From: an uncultured bacterium
GTDB lineage: Bacteria; Muiribacteriota; Ozemobacteria; Ozemobacterales; Ozemobacteraceae
Length of the DNA: 64,000 nt
Reading direction: 5' to 3'
Assembly: GCA_937949615.1 (NCBI GenBank)
Contig: CALEDQ010000008.1
Span: 186,001-250,000, forward strand
Positions 16,961 to 24,948 of this stretch are shown here, in pieces (the stretch's first letter is position 1; each line of letters starts with the position of its first letter). Made by a program: the position numbers and the translations under genes. Under the pieces are notes generated by a model, which saw only the letters and a list, made by a program, of their open reading frames with translations, had not been told where the DNA came from and searched no databases.

Positions 16961-19839
16961 TTGACGGCAGATTTTCGGCCTGGCTGAAACTTATGGCAGC
17001 GACAGTAGTTCTGCCGCTGATCATCTTCTGGGTCGGCGGCGCCTATCTCGCGTCACTGGCCCGCGATCTGCGCTTCAAAAATTTCGAGGTCGAGGCAGAC
17101 GAAACTCTGGCAACCATGCGTCTGCTGGCTGAAACCGAAAAATATCTGTGCACCAGTCTGACCGCTCTTTTCCACCGCCAGAACAGCCCAGCCAGTATGG
17201 CGCAGGCAATCAGACTTTATGCACGACAACATGAATTTAAACTTCGTTTCCTTGTCTGGAATGCCAACGGAGAGGTTTCACACGCCAATTTTCCGCATGA
17301 AAAATCCCCAGGCGACCTGAAATCTGCCTATCTTGAGGTAAGAAAGGTTGTCAACGAGGAATACCTGCACAACGATAATAATGTTCCACCCGAAATGCTC
17401 ACAAATATCCGCAATGTTTTCGGACCGCATTTTTTCCCCATCTATTCAAGACATTGTTATGCCGGCCGCGAATTAAGACTGATAAGACCAGATTCGACGC
17501 GAAAATACCCGCTGACCTGGCTCAAAACCGGCAAAAACTTCGGACTGGCAGTCTTTTTTGATTACAGCGTTCTCAACGGCCTGCCCGGCCTCAGGCTCTG
17601 GATTGATAACTTTCGCGGTAATCTGAGTGTCGGCCTGATTTCTGACAAAGAGGTTTTCTGCCATGATCCGCTGGTCACAGCCGAGATCGCTCAGAAAACA
17701 GGCGAATTCAGAAACAGGTATACAAACAGACAGGTGCTACCCGGTCATTACATTTTTACCAGATCCATCAATTCAAACCTGACCGGCTTTTGTGCCATCA
17801 GCAAAAACTCGATAGATCGAGTTGAAACAGATACTCTTACACGCCTGGTAATTTTGTTCCTGCATTTTTGTCTGGTTTTTTATGCTTTTATCAGTTATCG
17901 GGTGACTGTTTATCAGACGCGAATATCTCTCAAGCTGCGCAGCCAGCTGCTGCTGCTTTTTGCCGTGGCCGGCATTCTGCCAGGTTTTCTTCTGTTCGTT
18001 TCGGGCAGCGATTATCTGCAACAGCTTCGCGTCGGCCTGTTGAACCGCGCCTTTAACCGCAGTCTGACCAGACTGCAGGATGTCGATGAACTTTTCAACC
18101 ATGAATTCACCGTGCAAAAAGGTCGTCTCACAGCAGCCAGCCTGGAACTGCAGAAAGCGCTGAAACAAAACCGTACCGACCGCCAGGTTATTTACAACTT
18201 TCTCGACAGACAGAGGCCGGGGCCTGATATGCTCCTGCTGACCGCCAGCAGCACCGGCATAATCGTCAGCGAAGTTGGCCTGATGCAGAATGGCGCGATT
18301 AAAAGTGTCTTTAACCATCGACTGGCAAAAGAAGACACCAAGGTCAGCGTCATGAAGGCTATTTTCAAACTGTCTGTCTATGTAATGGCGTGCATAAACA
18401 AGACCCCGATTTCCGACAAAACCGCTACAGAAGTTGAATTCATCGCTGATGGCCTGATGCAGAAAAAACCAACCGAGCTTATCAGTAGATTCTTCGCCAG
18501 CGGCACCTTCTGGCATTGGGGCATAGGCCAGATGCGGCACCCAACCTTCATCGAAACTCTTTCACTGTTCGACCCAGAGCTCGTCGACTACCTGATGCTC
18601 TACGTCTGGGACAGCCGCAACCTTGAACTGGAATTCGTCAACCGCATCTTCGGCAATATCCGCAGCAGCGCTGAAGGCATCACCATAATGGCTGCCAATG
18701 AGCTTATGAACAGGGTATTCCCGCCCGAGGCTCTCGAAAAACCAGAACTGGCAGAATTCATCCGCAAGCTGCGAGACCAGGCCCCTACCCGCCCGGAATT
18801 CTGCCGAATCGATGGCAAAGCCTACCTTCTCGCCGGTCATAAGTGTGTACACATGCCGACGATCAGGCTTTTTTCAACATTTCCGCTCGAAAAAATCGAG
18901 AACGAAATTGCCGGCAGAAAAAACACGATCATACTGCTCGCGCTCGTCAGTCTGCTGATTTCGGTTTCGCTGGGGCTGCGCGTTGCTTCCGGGATTCTGC
19001 GGCCCCTTACCGAACTGCAGTCCGGCATCGTTGAGCTGCAGCGCCGCAATTTCGCCTACCGCCTGCCCGACCTCGGACGCGATGAATTCGGCTCGCTCGC
19101 CCGCATCTTCAATGAGATTCTTGTCGACTTCGAAGAAATGCACGTTGCCTCGATCGTTCAGGAAAAACTCATGACCCGCCTCGAAAAACCGGTTAACACC
19201 GGCAATCTGAGTATTTATGGCAAAATCATTTCGATTTCAGGAAACGGCGGCGATTATTTTGAAATCTTCGAAACTCCCGGCCAGAAACCGGCCGTGCTGC
19301 TTGGCACCGTCGCCGGAACCGGCATCAGTCGCTGCCTGCTGCTCGCGTTTCTCAGATCGGCAGCTATGCAGCTGCGCCATCTCGCTGACCAGCCGGCAGA
19401 ATTCATGCACGGCCTGCAGGAAATTCTTACAAGCGGCAGTGTCAGAGACAGTCATCACGAGATCTCACTGCTGCTGATTCTGCCAATATCAGAAAACGAA
19501 ATAACAGTCGTTAACGCCGGCATGCGACCGCCTGTGCTTCTCGACCACGCCAGCCGGCGCGTCGAGTCTGTCGAGCCGGACTCAGCCGCCCTGAGCGCAG
19601 CGGGCAATCAGAAGCCGACAGTCACCACCCTCAAGCTCGACAGCCGACAAAGCCTGCTCTGTTTGACCGGTAACGCAACAGCAGTGACCAGCGACTGCTT
19701 CGCCGGCAACGGTGATTTTTCCCCTGAAACGATCGTTAACGATCTTGCCGGGCATCTCAGAGCCGAATCTTCGACCGTCGACCCCGATCAGGACCTGACA
19801 ATCGTTGCGGTTACCAGCATCGATCAGACAGCATCATAA
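16957..19839 (+). CDS. Membrane sensor with HAMP and degenerate SpoIIE-type (pseudo)phosphatase
   Basis: 960 residues, a paralogue of the preceding gene and coupled to it by ATGA. It has the same plan: N-terminal helix (about 9-30), extracytoplasmic region, two central helices (about 295-345), second extracytoplasmic region, helix (about 650-670), HAMP and a C-terminal PP2C fold. Catalytic motifs are altered: GGDYFE is kept, but GDVAGHG has become GTVAGTG and the usual YTDG loop reads LTGNATAV; DQDLTIV retains Asp. Two metal-binding Asp positions are therefore lost and I expect little or no phosphatase activity. It may regulate or heterodimerise with the active copy. Confidence 0.83.
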   Translation: MIDGRFSAWLKLMAATVVLPLIIFWVGGAYLASLARDLRFKNFEVEADETLATMRLLAETEKYLCTSLTALFHRQNSPASMAQAIRLYARQHEFKLRFLVWNANGEVSHANFPHEKSPGDLKSAYLEVRKVVNEEYLHNDNNVPPEMLTNIRNVFGPHFFPIYSRHCYAGRELRLIRPDSTRKYPLTWLKTGKNFGLAVFFDYSVLNGLPGLRLWIDNFRGNLSVGLISDKEVFCHDPLVTAEIAQKTGEFRNRYTNRQVLPGHYIFTRSINSNLTGFCAISKNSIDRVETDTLTRLVILFLHFCLVFYAFISYRVTVYQTRISLKLRSQLLLLFAVAGILPGFLLFVSGSDYLQQLRVGLLNRAFNRSLTRLQDVDELFNHEFTVQKGRLTAASLELQKALKQNRTDRQVIYNFLDRQRPGPDMLLLTASSTGIIVSEVGLMQNGAIKSVFNHRLAKEDTKVSVMKAIFKLSVYVMACINKTPISDKTATEVEFIADGLMQKKPTELISRFFASGTFWHWGIGQMRHPTFIETLSLFDPELVDYLMLYVWDSRNLELEFVNRIFGNIRSSAEGITIMAANELMNRVFPPEALEKPELAEFIRKLRDQAPTRPEFCRIDGKAYLLAGHKCVHMPTIRLFSTFPLEKIENEIAGRKNTIILLALVSLLISVSLGLRVASGILRPLTELQSGIVELQRRNFAYRLPDLGRDEFGSLARIFNEILVDFEEMHVASIVQEKLMTRLEKPVNTGNLSIYGKIISISGNGGDYFEIFETPGQKPAVLLGTVAGTGISRCLLLAFLRSAAMQLRHLADQPAEFMHGLQEILTSGSVRDSHHEISLLLILPISENEITVVNAGMRPPVLLDHASRRVESVEPDSAALSAAGNQKPTVTTLKLDSRQSLLCLTGNATAVTSDCFAGNGDFSPETIVNDLAGHLRAESSTVDPDQDLTIVAVTSIDQTAS

Positions 19840-19891
19840 GCCCCGCCAACCATCAGGAACCCGACATGCCTTGTGAATTTTTTCGCAGCGC

Positions 19892-19919
19892 TTGCCATAG
19901 TTTTTTTTTATAGTATACT
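19892..19919 (+). promoter_or_regulatory. Strong sigma70-type promoter of the diaminopentanoate dehydrogenase-like gene
   Basis: TTGCCA (19892-19897), a 16-base spacer with a long T run, and TATACT (19914-19919). It is one of the best promoter matches in the window and gives a leader of about 100 bases before the GTG at 20029. Confidence 0.6.
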
Positions 19920-19924
19920 TGCCC

Positions 19925-19991
19925 ATGAAGCCGGATAGCCCGGTATTGAAAAGACCGGTTTCAGGCTGTCAGTCTTCTGTAAAAGCTTCAT
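19925..19991 (+). promoter_or_regulatory. Structured 5' leader with alternative hairpins
   Basis: Between promoter and gene, ATGAAGC (19925-19931) can pair with GCTTCAT (19985-19991), while AGCC (19929-19932) can pair with GGCT (19964-19967) enclosing CCGGT (19940-19944) with ACCGG (19954-19958). The outer and middle helices share bases, so they compete. I do not recognise a known riboswitch class. A regulatory leader is possible; pairing by chance is not excluded. Confidence 0.35.
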
Positions 19992-20028
19992 AGCAAACGA
20001 ACAGCAATTAATAATCAGGAGAAATGAT

Positions 20029-21087
20029 GTGAAGAAAGAAAACGTAAAAATCGCCATCTGGGGTTTCGGTGCCATGGGAAGCGGCATGGCTGAAGTGCTG
20101 CTGCGCAAAAAAGGCGTTGACATCGTCGGCGTCTGCGACATTCACCCCGCCCGCGTCGGCAAAAGCATCTTCGAAGTGCTTGGCGTCCCCCGTGGCGACC
20201 GCAAGGACGTCACTATTCTTGGCGATATCAACAAAGTTATCAGCAAAAAATCGGCTGATGTCGTGCTTCTCTGCACCGACAGTTTTACTGCCAAAGCTTT
20301 CGACAAGATCAAACTGATCGTCGAACAGGGCATCAACTGTATTACCACCGCCGAAGAAATGGCCTATCCGAAAGCCAAAGAACCGAAACTGGCAGCCGAA
20401 ATGGACCGCCTTGCCAAAGCCAACGGCGTCAGCATTCTTGGCACCGGCATCAACCCCGGCCTGATCATGGACCTGCTCGTGGTTCTCATGAGCGGCGCCT
20501 GCACTGACGTCGAATTCATCAAAGCCGAACGCGTCAACAGCCTCTCACCGTTCGGCCCCGCCGTCATGGAAGAACAGGGCGTCGGCATTACCCTCGACGA
20601 ATTCAATAAACAGTCTGCCGCCGGCCATCTCGCCGGTCACGTAGGCTTCAACGAATCGGTAAACATGATCTGTGACGCCATCGGCTGGAAACTCGACAAG
20701 CCGGTCGAACAGACCATGGCCCCGATCGTTTCAAAAGTGCTGCGCAAGACCAAATACGCCGAAGTTAAACCTGGCAACGTCGCTGGCTGCACCATGAAGG
20801 GCTTCGGCTACGTCAACGGCAAAATGGCCGTCGAAATGATTCACCCGCAGCAGATCGAGCCCGAACTCGAAGGCACCGATACCGGTGACTACGTGGTAAT
20901 CAAAGGCACCCCGAACGTCAACCTCGCCAACAAACCCGAAATTCCCGGTGGTATCGGCACCATCGCCATGTGCATCAACATGATTCCCCAGGTCATCAAT
21001 GCCAAACCTGGCCTGCACACCATGCTCGACCTGCCGGTTCCCCGCGCCATCATGGGCGACATGCGCGAACAGATTCACGAAGACTGA
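20029..21087 (+). CDS. 2,4-diaminopentanoate dehydrogenase-like NAD(P)-dependent oxidoreductase
   Basis: 352 residues from GTG 20029, with AGGAG 7 bases upstream (the overlapping ATGATGTGA is out of frame and closes at once). The N-terminal Rossmann fold shows IAIWGFGAMGSGMAEVL (about 7-23) and the next strand VGVCDIHPARVGK. The centre has GTGINPGLIMDLL and the C-terminus IPGGIGTIAMCINMIPQVI, both typical of the Ord-type 2,4-diaminopentanoate dehydrogenase and related dihydrodipicolinate-reductase-like enzymes. In fermenters Ord oxidatively deaminates 2,4-diaminopentanoate in ornithine breakdown. The usual partners (ornithine aminomutase, thiolase) are not nearby; it stands alone with its own promoter and terminator. 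Exact substrate uncertain. Confidence 0.8.
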   Translation: MKKENVKIAIWGFGAMGSGMAEVLLRKKGVDIVGVCDIHPARVGKSIFEVLGVPRGDRKDVTILGDINKVISKKSADVVLLCTDSFTAKAFDKIKLIVEQGINCITTAEEMAYPKAKEPKLAAEMDRLAKANGVSILGTGINPGLIMDLLVVLMSGACTDVEFIKAERVNSLSPFGPAVMEEQGVGITLDEFNKQSAAGHLAGHVGFNESVNMICDAIGWKLDKPVEQTMAPIVSKVLRKTKYAEVKPGNVAGCTMKGFGYVNGKMAVEMIHPQQIEPELEGTDTGDYVVIKGTPNVNLANKPEIPGGIGTIAMCINMIPQVINAKPGLHTMLDLPVPRAIMGDMREQIHED

Positions 21088-21110
21088 TCAATAGTTGCTC
21101 TAATCAGCAA

Positions 21111-21144
21111 ATGCTGCCTCATTCCCCTGAGGCAGCATTTTTTT
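21111..21144 (+). terminator. Rho-independent terminator
   Basis: An 11-base perfect stem (21111-21121 with 21128-21138), a 6-base loop TTCCCC, and a T run to 21144. It ends the single-gene transcript of the preceding dehydrogenase. Confidence 0.9.
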
Positions 21145-21298
21145 ACTCGGTTAATGCCAGCAAATCTTCGTGTGAAATTTTGCCACGGGCTGTGGCACAA
21201 TTGACCGCCATCTGAAGTTGCAGTGTTCGAGAAACTGTAAAAGTTGGCGGAAATGGTTTAGAATGGCGGGGCAGTAAATTTAGATATGGGAGGTCTGC

Positions 21299-22264
21299 AT
21301 GCCATTTTTTGCTGGCTTTGTCATTGGTTTTGTCGTCTGGTTTCTCTACAATTACCTCTGGTCGGGCATCTATACCGTCGAACAGAACGAACTGGCGGTT
21401 AAAACGGTTTTTGGCCGCGCTCAGCGTGTTGAAGGCAAGACGATTCTGTCGCTGCCGGTCGCAATCAATCTGATCGATGAAGAGCGTGAACGCTACGCCT
21501 ACCCGCAGGTGGTCGTCATTCCGCCGGGTGGCCCCTATTTCAAATTCCCCTGGGAAGAAGTGCACAAGGTAAACATCTCGACCCAGACGCTGAACATGGC
21601 TCTCGACCCCGAAGACCCGACCGCCAATCACGCCGGTCAGTATCTCGAAGCCGTCACCAAAGACCAGCTCAACACTGCGCTCAGCGGCCAGATCCGCTAT
21701 CGCGTTACCGACCAGAACCTCTACGCCTACCTTTTCGGCGTAAAGAATCCGATTATCCACGTTATGGCCTACTTTATCTCGGTTCTGCGTGAGCGCATCG
21801 CCAACTTTGAAGCTCAGAAAACCGAAGAAAACAGCGCTACTGCCGGCGTTTCGATCAACGATCTGCGCAAAAATCTGCACTCAATCAACGAGCACATGAT
21901 GCGCGAATGCACCCAGTCGGCCGCCCGCTATGGCATAACTCTCGAAGCCTCACTGATTACCAGTATCGACCCGCCCGACGAAGTCGAAAGTGCTCTCGCT
22001 GCTATCAATACTGCCCACAACGAAGTCTCTTCAGAAATCAGCCTGGCTCAGGCTTCTGCCGACCAGAAAATCGTGCAGTCACGCCGCGCCACCGAAATTG
22101 AAACCCTGCGCGCCAAGTCAGAAGTAGAGCCCCTCAAGAGCACTGCAATTCAGCTTGCCGAACTTAAAAAGAACGGGCCAGATGTTCTGCGCGCCTATGT
22201 GCGCAACGTTAAACTAGCTCTGTTCAACAAGGTCAAACAGGTAATCATGGAGGTGGAAAAATAA
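21299..22264 (+). CDS. SPFH/band-7 membrane protein (first of pair)
   Basis: 321 residues; GGGAGG lies a few bases before the ATG. A single N-terminal membrane helix (about 4-24) is followed by an SPFH/prohibitin-type domain (YTVEQNELAVKTVFGR, about 31-46; then PYFKFPWEEVHKV) and a long Ala/Glu/Ser-rich coiled-coil region (about 225-290, with ASADQKIVQSRRATEIETLRAK). SPFH proteins form large membrane-bound rings or microdomains, such as HflKC with FtsH. The gene is followed directly by a second SPFH gene sharing one base at the stop-start junction (TAATG), as in hflK-hflC. A TAGAAT -10-like site is at 21259-21264 with no good -35. True HflKC identity is not proven and no ftsH is in view. Confidence 0.82.
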   Translation: MPFFAGFVIGFVVWFLYNYLWSGIYTVEQNELAVKTVFGRAQRVEGKTILSLPVAINLIDEERERYAYPQVVVIPPGGPYFKFPWEEVHKVNISTQTLNMALDPEDPTANHAGQYLEAVTKDQLNTALSGQIRYRVTDQNLYAYLFGVKNPIIHVMAYFISVLRERIANFEAQKTEENSATAGVSINDLRKNLHSINEHMMRECTQSAARYGITLEASLITSIDPPDEVESALAAINTAHNEVSSEISLAQASADQKIVQSRRATEIETLRAKSEVEPLKSTAIQLAELKKNGPDVLRAYVRNVKLALFNKVKQVIMEVEK

Positions 22265-23211
22265 TGGATCAGTTTTTTGTTGGCTTCATTTTCGCCTTCA
22301 TCGGTTCGTATTTTTTCATTCCGCTGATTCTTGCTTTTATCCGCTTTCTTGGCCTTTATTCCATCGTCCGCGAAGGACAGTGCCATATTTACATGCTGTT
22401 TGGCCAGGTCATCGGCGTTCTCAAAGAACCCGGCCTCTACTTTCTGCCCTGGAACCTCGGTTTGAAAGCGCCATTCGTTCACATGCTCGGCTCATGCGAA
22501 GTCATCGACACCCGCCTCGATCAGGAATACCTGCGCAGTCAGCCGGTCAATTCAGAAGAAGGCGCGCCAATGGGTATCGGCATCTGGTATGAAATGGTCG
22601 TCAATAACCCGGTCGCTTATCGCTTCAAAAACGCCGATCCGCGCAATTCGCTCTCGACAAACGTCAGAAGTGCCTCAGTTCGCTGTCTCAGCAACATGAA
22701 GCTTGCTGACATGCTTGAAGACCGCCATTCAATGAGTCAGAAAGTGCGCCAGGAAGTATCGGCTCAGGCCGCCGAATGGGGCTACAAGGTTGGCTCTGTT
22801 TATATCCGCAAAGTGCATTTCCGCGACGCCAGGATGATCGGGCAGATTCAGGAAAAGGTCGTTAACCGCCTGCGCCAGGTCACCTCAGCGATCAAACAGG
22901 ATGGCGTCAACCAGGTCAGCATCATAACCAGCACCGCTGAGAATCAGGCTGCCGCCGAATTCGCCAAAGCTGCCGCCGTGCGCCCGAAAATCGTCGGCGA
23001 AGCCCTGCGCGAAATATCGAAAGACCCCGAAATTTCTTCGGCTCTCTTCGAGATTCTCGAAGCGCAGAAACTGGCAGAAAGCAAAGCGCAGATCACCATG
23101 ATTCCGGCCGGCACACCGATGCTGCGGCAGATGCTCGCCGCTGAAGCAGCCGATTCACCGGTTCTGACCGGCGAACCGGTAATGGAAAAACCCCGCAAAC
23201 AAATTAAGTAA
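22264..23211 (+). CDS. SPFH/band-7 membrane protein (second of pair)
   Basis: 315 residues, starting on the last base of the preceding stop codon. N-terminal helix (about 5-28), then an SPFH domain: IVREGQCHIYMLFGQ (about 35-49), FLPWNLG, and VIDTRLDQEYL. The second half has a helical stretch (AENQAAAEFAKAAAVRPKIV, about 222-241) like the coiled region of stomatin/HflC proteins. It likely assembles with its neighbour into a hetero-oligomer on the membrane. The C-terminus is Pro/basic (MEKPRKQIK) and followed by a strong terminator, making a two-gene unit. Confidence 0.82.
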   Translation: MDQFFVGFIFAFIGSYFFIPLILAFIRFLGLYSIVREGQCHIYMLFGQVIGVLKEPGLYFLPWNLGLKAPFVHMLGSCEVIDTRLDQEYLRSQPVNSEEGAPMGIGIWYEMVVNNPVAYRFKNADPRNSLSTNVRSASVRCLSNMKLADMLEDRHSMSQKVRQEVSAQAAEWGYKVGSVYIRKVHFRDARMIGQIQEKVVNRLRQVTSAIKQDGVNQVSIITSTAENQAAAEFAKAAAVRPKIVGEALREISKDPEISSALFEILEAQKLAESKAQITMIPAGTPMLRQMLAAEAADSPVLTGEPVMEKPRKQIK

Positions 23212-23228
23212 GACAAACTACTCTGAAA

Positions 23229-23256
23229 AAGGCCCGCTTGCGCGGGCCTTTTTTTT
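23229..23256 (+). terminator. Rho-independent terminator
   Basis: AAGGCCCGC (23229-23237) pairs perfectly with GCGGGCCTT (23242-23250) around a TTGC loop, followed by T residues to 23256. It ends the SPFH pair. Confidence 0.93.
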
Positions 23257-23361
23257 CGGCTTATTGATTACAGATAATCTAAAACAGGCAATCCGACTGA
23301 TAGACCGGGTCGGCAAACCGATTCAACTTTGTTTACACGGCAATCAAAAAGCACGGTTTAT

Positions 23362-23390
23362 TTGACTTGGCTGGCGGTTTTGCATAGACT
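23362..23390 (+). promoter_or_regulatory. Candidate sigma70-type promoter for the FecR/cyclase region
   Basis: TTGACT (23362-23367), 17 bases, TAGACT (23385-23390), about 43 bases before the FecR-domain gene start. Good -35, moderate -10. Confidence 0.45.
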
Positions 23391-23433
23391 GCCGGAAGAT
23401 TTAAAAACATCTGAGGCTTTAACAGGAGTCATT

Positions 23434-24945
23434 ATGAAAGTTTCAAGAATACTGCCCGGCTGCCTTTTTGCCGCCGGTCTGTTTTTTGCTTTTCCCGCCA
23501 GCAGCTCTGCCGTAGATCTCTCAGCCACCGAAATAACCAGCATTGAAGGCCGCGTCGAAGTCAGAAAAGGTGCCGATGTCGCCTTTAAAAAGCTGCACAG
23601 CAACCTGAAGCTTGCCGGCGCCATGAAACGCCTTGACGGTGGCGACAAAGTGCGCACCTATACCGAAAGTTCGGCCGAAATGGCCCTGAAAGACACCTGC
23701 GTCCTTGCAGTCAAAGAACAGAGTATTTTTGAAGTTCCCAAAACATTGGGCAAGGAAGCGGTTGCTGAACTCAAGGCCCAGCAGGGCGCGCTGCTGTTCA
23801 AAGTAATCAGCGGCAGCAATTTTCAGGTGCAGACCGCCGACGTCATCGCCGGCGTCAAAGGCACGCTTTTTGAACTCGATATCATCGATAATTTCGACTG
23901 CCTGCTCGAAACACCAGGCCTGCAGATCGGCACTCTCGCCCCGGGCGGCACAGTTGTCAACGTCTATAAGGGCGAAGTAGAACTCACACATGCCGAGACC
24001 GGCAAAAAACGAACTCTCAAAGAAGGCGAAGGTCTGGCGGCACTTGGCAGTAAGCTTCTCAACTTTGACAAAATTCTCGAAGACGGCTTCACTCCCCTGC
24101 GCAAATTCGACCCCGCTACCCTGCTCGGCGAAAAATTCGGGTCTGGCGCGCTTGGTCTTCTGTCGACCAATCCGACCCTCAGCGGTCTGACCGAATTTGG
24201 CGGCTTTGGCGGTGTACCGGTCAATCTCGGCGAAAACCGCTTTACCGAAATGCTTTCCGGTCTCAGCGAACCTCTGATCGAAAAGCTGCAGGCAGCCAAA
24301 GAATACTCGCGGGGAGCCGGTGAAGTTGTCGATTCAATCAAAGAGCTTGAACAGCTTGGCCGCGACCTCGTCGGCGAAAAATTCAACTTTGATTTTTCTG
24401 AATACAGCCCCGAAGACCAGCCATTCACCGTTTCAGACCGTGATTTCCGCGAAATCTATCTTGGTGGCAATACTTTTGCAGCCTGCCGCGCTGCCGCCGG
24501 CAGCCGCTCCGCCCGTGTCGAACCAAATCGTGAGGGCCTGATGCTCAACGATGGCAATGGCATTTTCAAAATACGCAGATACAAGAACGTTTCGCCGGTT
24601 ATTGAATTTCTCGCCAGCTATCAGCAGAACGGCAATGACCTGATCACTACGGTCAAACCGGTTAAGGGCGAGCTTTATGGCCGTCTCCCCGGCGATGTCA
24701 AATATTTCAAAATTCCCGCAGGCGAAATGTCTTATACCTTCAACACCGCTACCGGTCAGGGCCAGTGGCTGCAGGCCGCTGCCGGAGCTATCCCTGATGA
24801 GCTCAAGGGGCACATTTTCAAAGTTGAAGAAAAAATCGCGCATGAAAAAGGTGAACATGACCAGAAAACCACTGAAAAGAAAGTTGACGCGGTTAAAAAG
24901 GTCATAAAAAACCCGGGCAACCTGTTTAAAAAATTCCGCTTCTGA
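23434..24945 (+). CDS. Exported FecR-domain protein
   Basis: About 503 residues. ATG 23434 has AGGAG about 5 bases upstream; the frame is open further upstream but without a ribosome site. Signal peptide residues 1-27 (ending PASSSAVD). Residues about 60-150 form a FecR-type domain: GDKVRTYTESSAEMAL then LLFKVISGSNFQVQT and IAGVKGTLFEL. In many non-Proteobacteria such exported FecR proteins sit next to CHASE2-adenylate cyclases, as here (3 bases downstream). The middle has Gly-rich stretches and the C-terminus is Lys-rich (KKVDAVKKVIKNPGNLFKK). Likely a periplasmic or surface ligand-binding partner of the cyclase; inference from context. Confidence 0.82.
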   Translation: MKVSRILPGCLFAAGLFFAFPASSSAVDLSATEITSIEGRVEVRKGADVAFKKLHSNLKLAGAMKRLDGGDKVRTYTESSAEMALKDTCVLAVKEQSIFEVPKTLGKEAVAELKAQQGALLFKVISGSNFQVQTADVIAGVKGTLFELDIIDNFDCLLETPGLQIGTLAPGGTVVNVYKGEVELTHAETGKKRTLKEGEGLAALGSKLLNFDKILEDGFTPLRKFDPATLLGEKFGSGALGLLSTNPTLSGLTEFGGFGGVPVNLGENRFTEMLSGLSEPLIEKLQAAKEYSRGAGEVVDSIKELEQLGRDLVGEKFNFDFSEYSPEDQPFTVSDRDFREIYLGGNTFAACRAAAGSRSARVEPNREGLMLNDGNGIFKIRRYKNVSPVIEFLASYQQNGNDLITTVKPVKGELYGRLPGDVKYFKIPAGEMSYTFNTATGQGQWLQAAAGAIPDELKGHIFKVEEKIAHEKGEHDQKTTEKKVDAVKKVIKNPGNLFKKFRF

Positions 24946-24948
24946 TCG

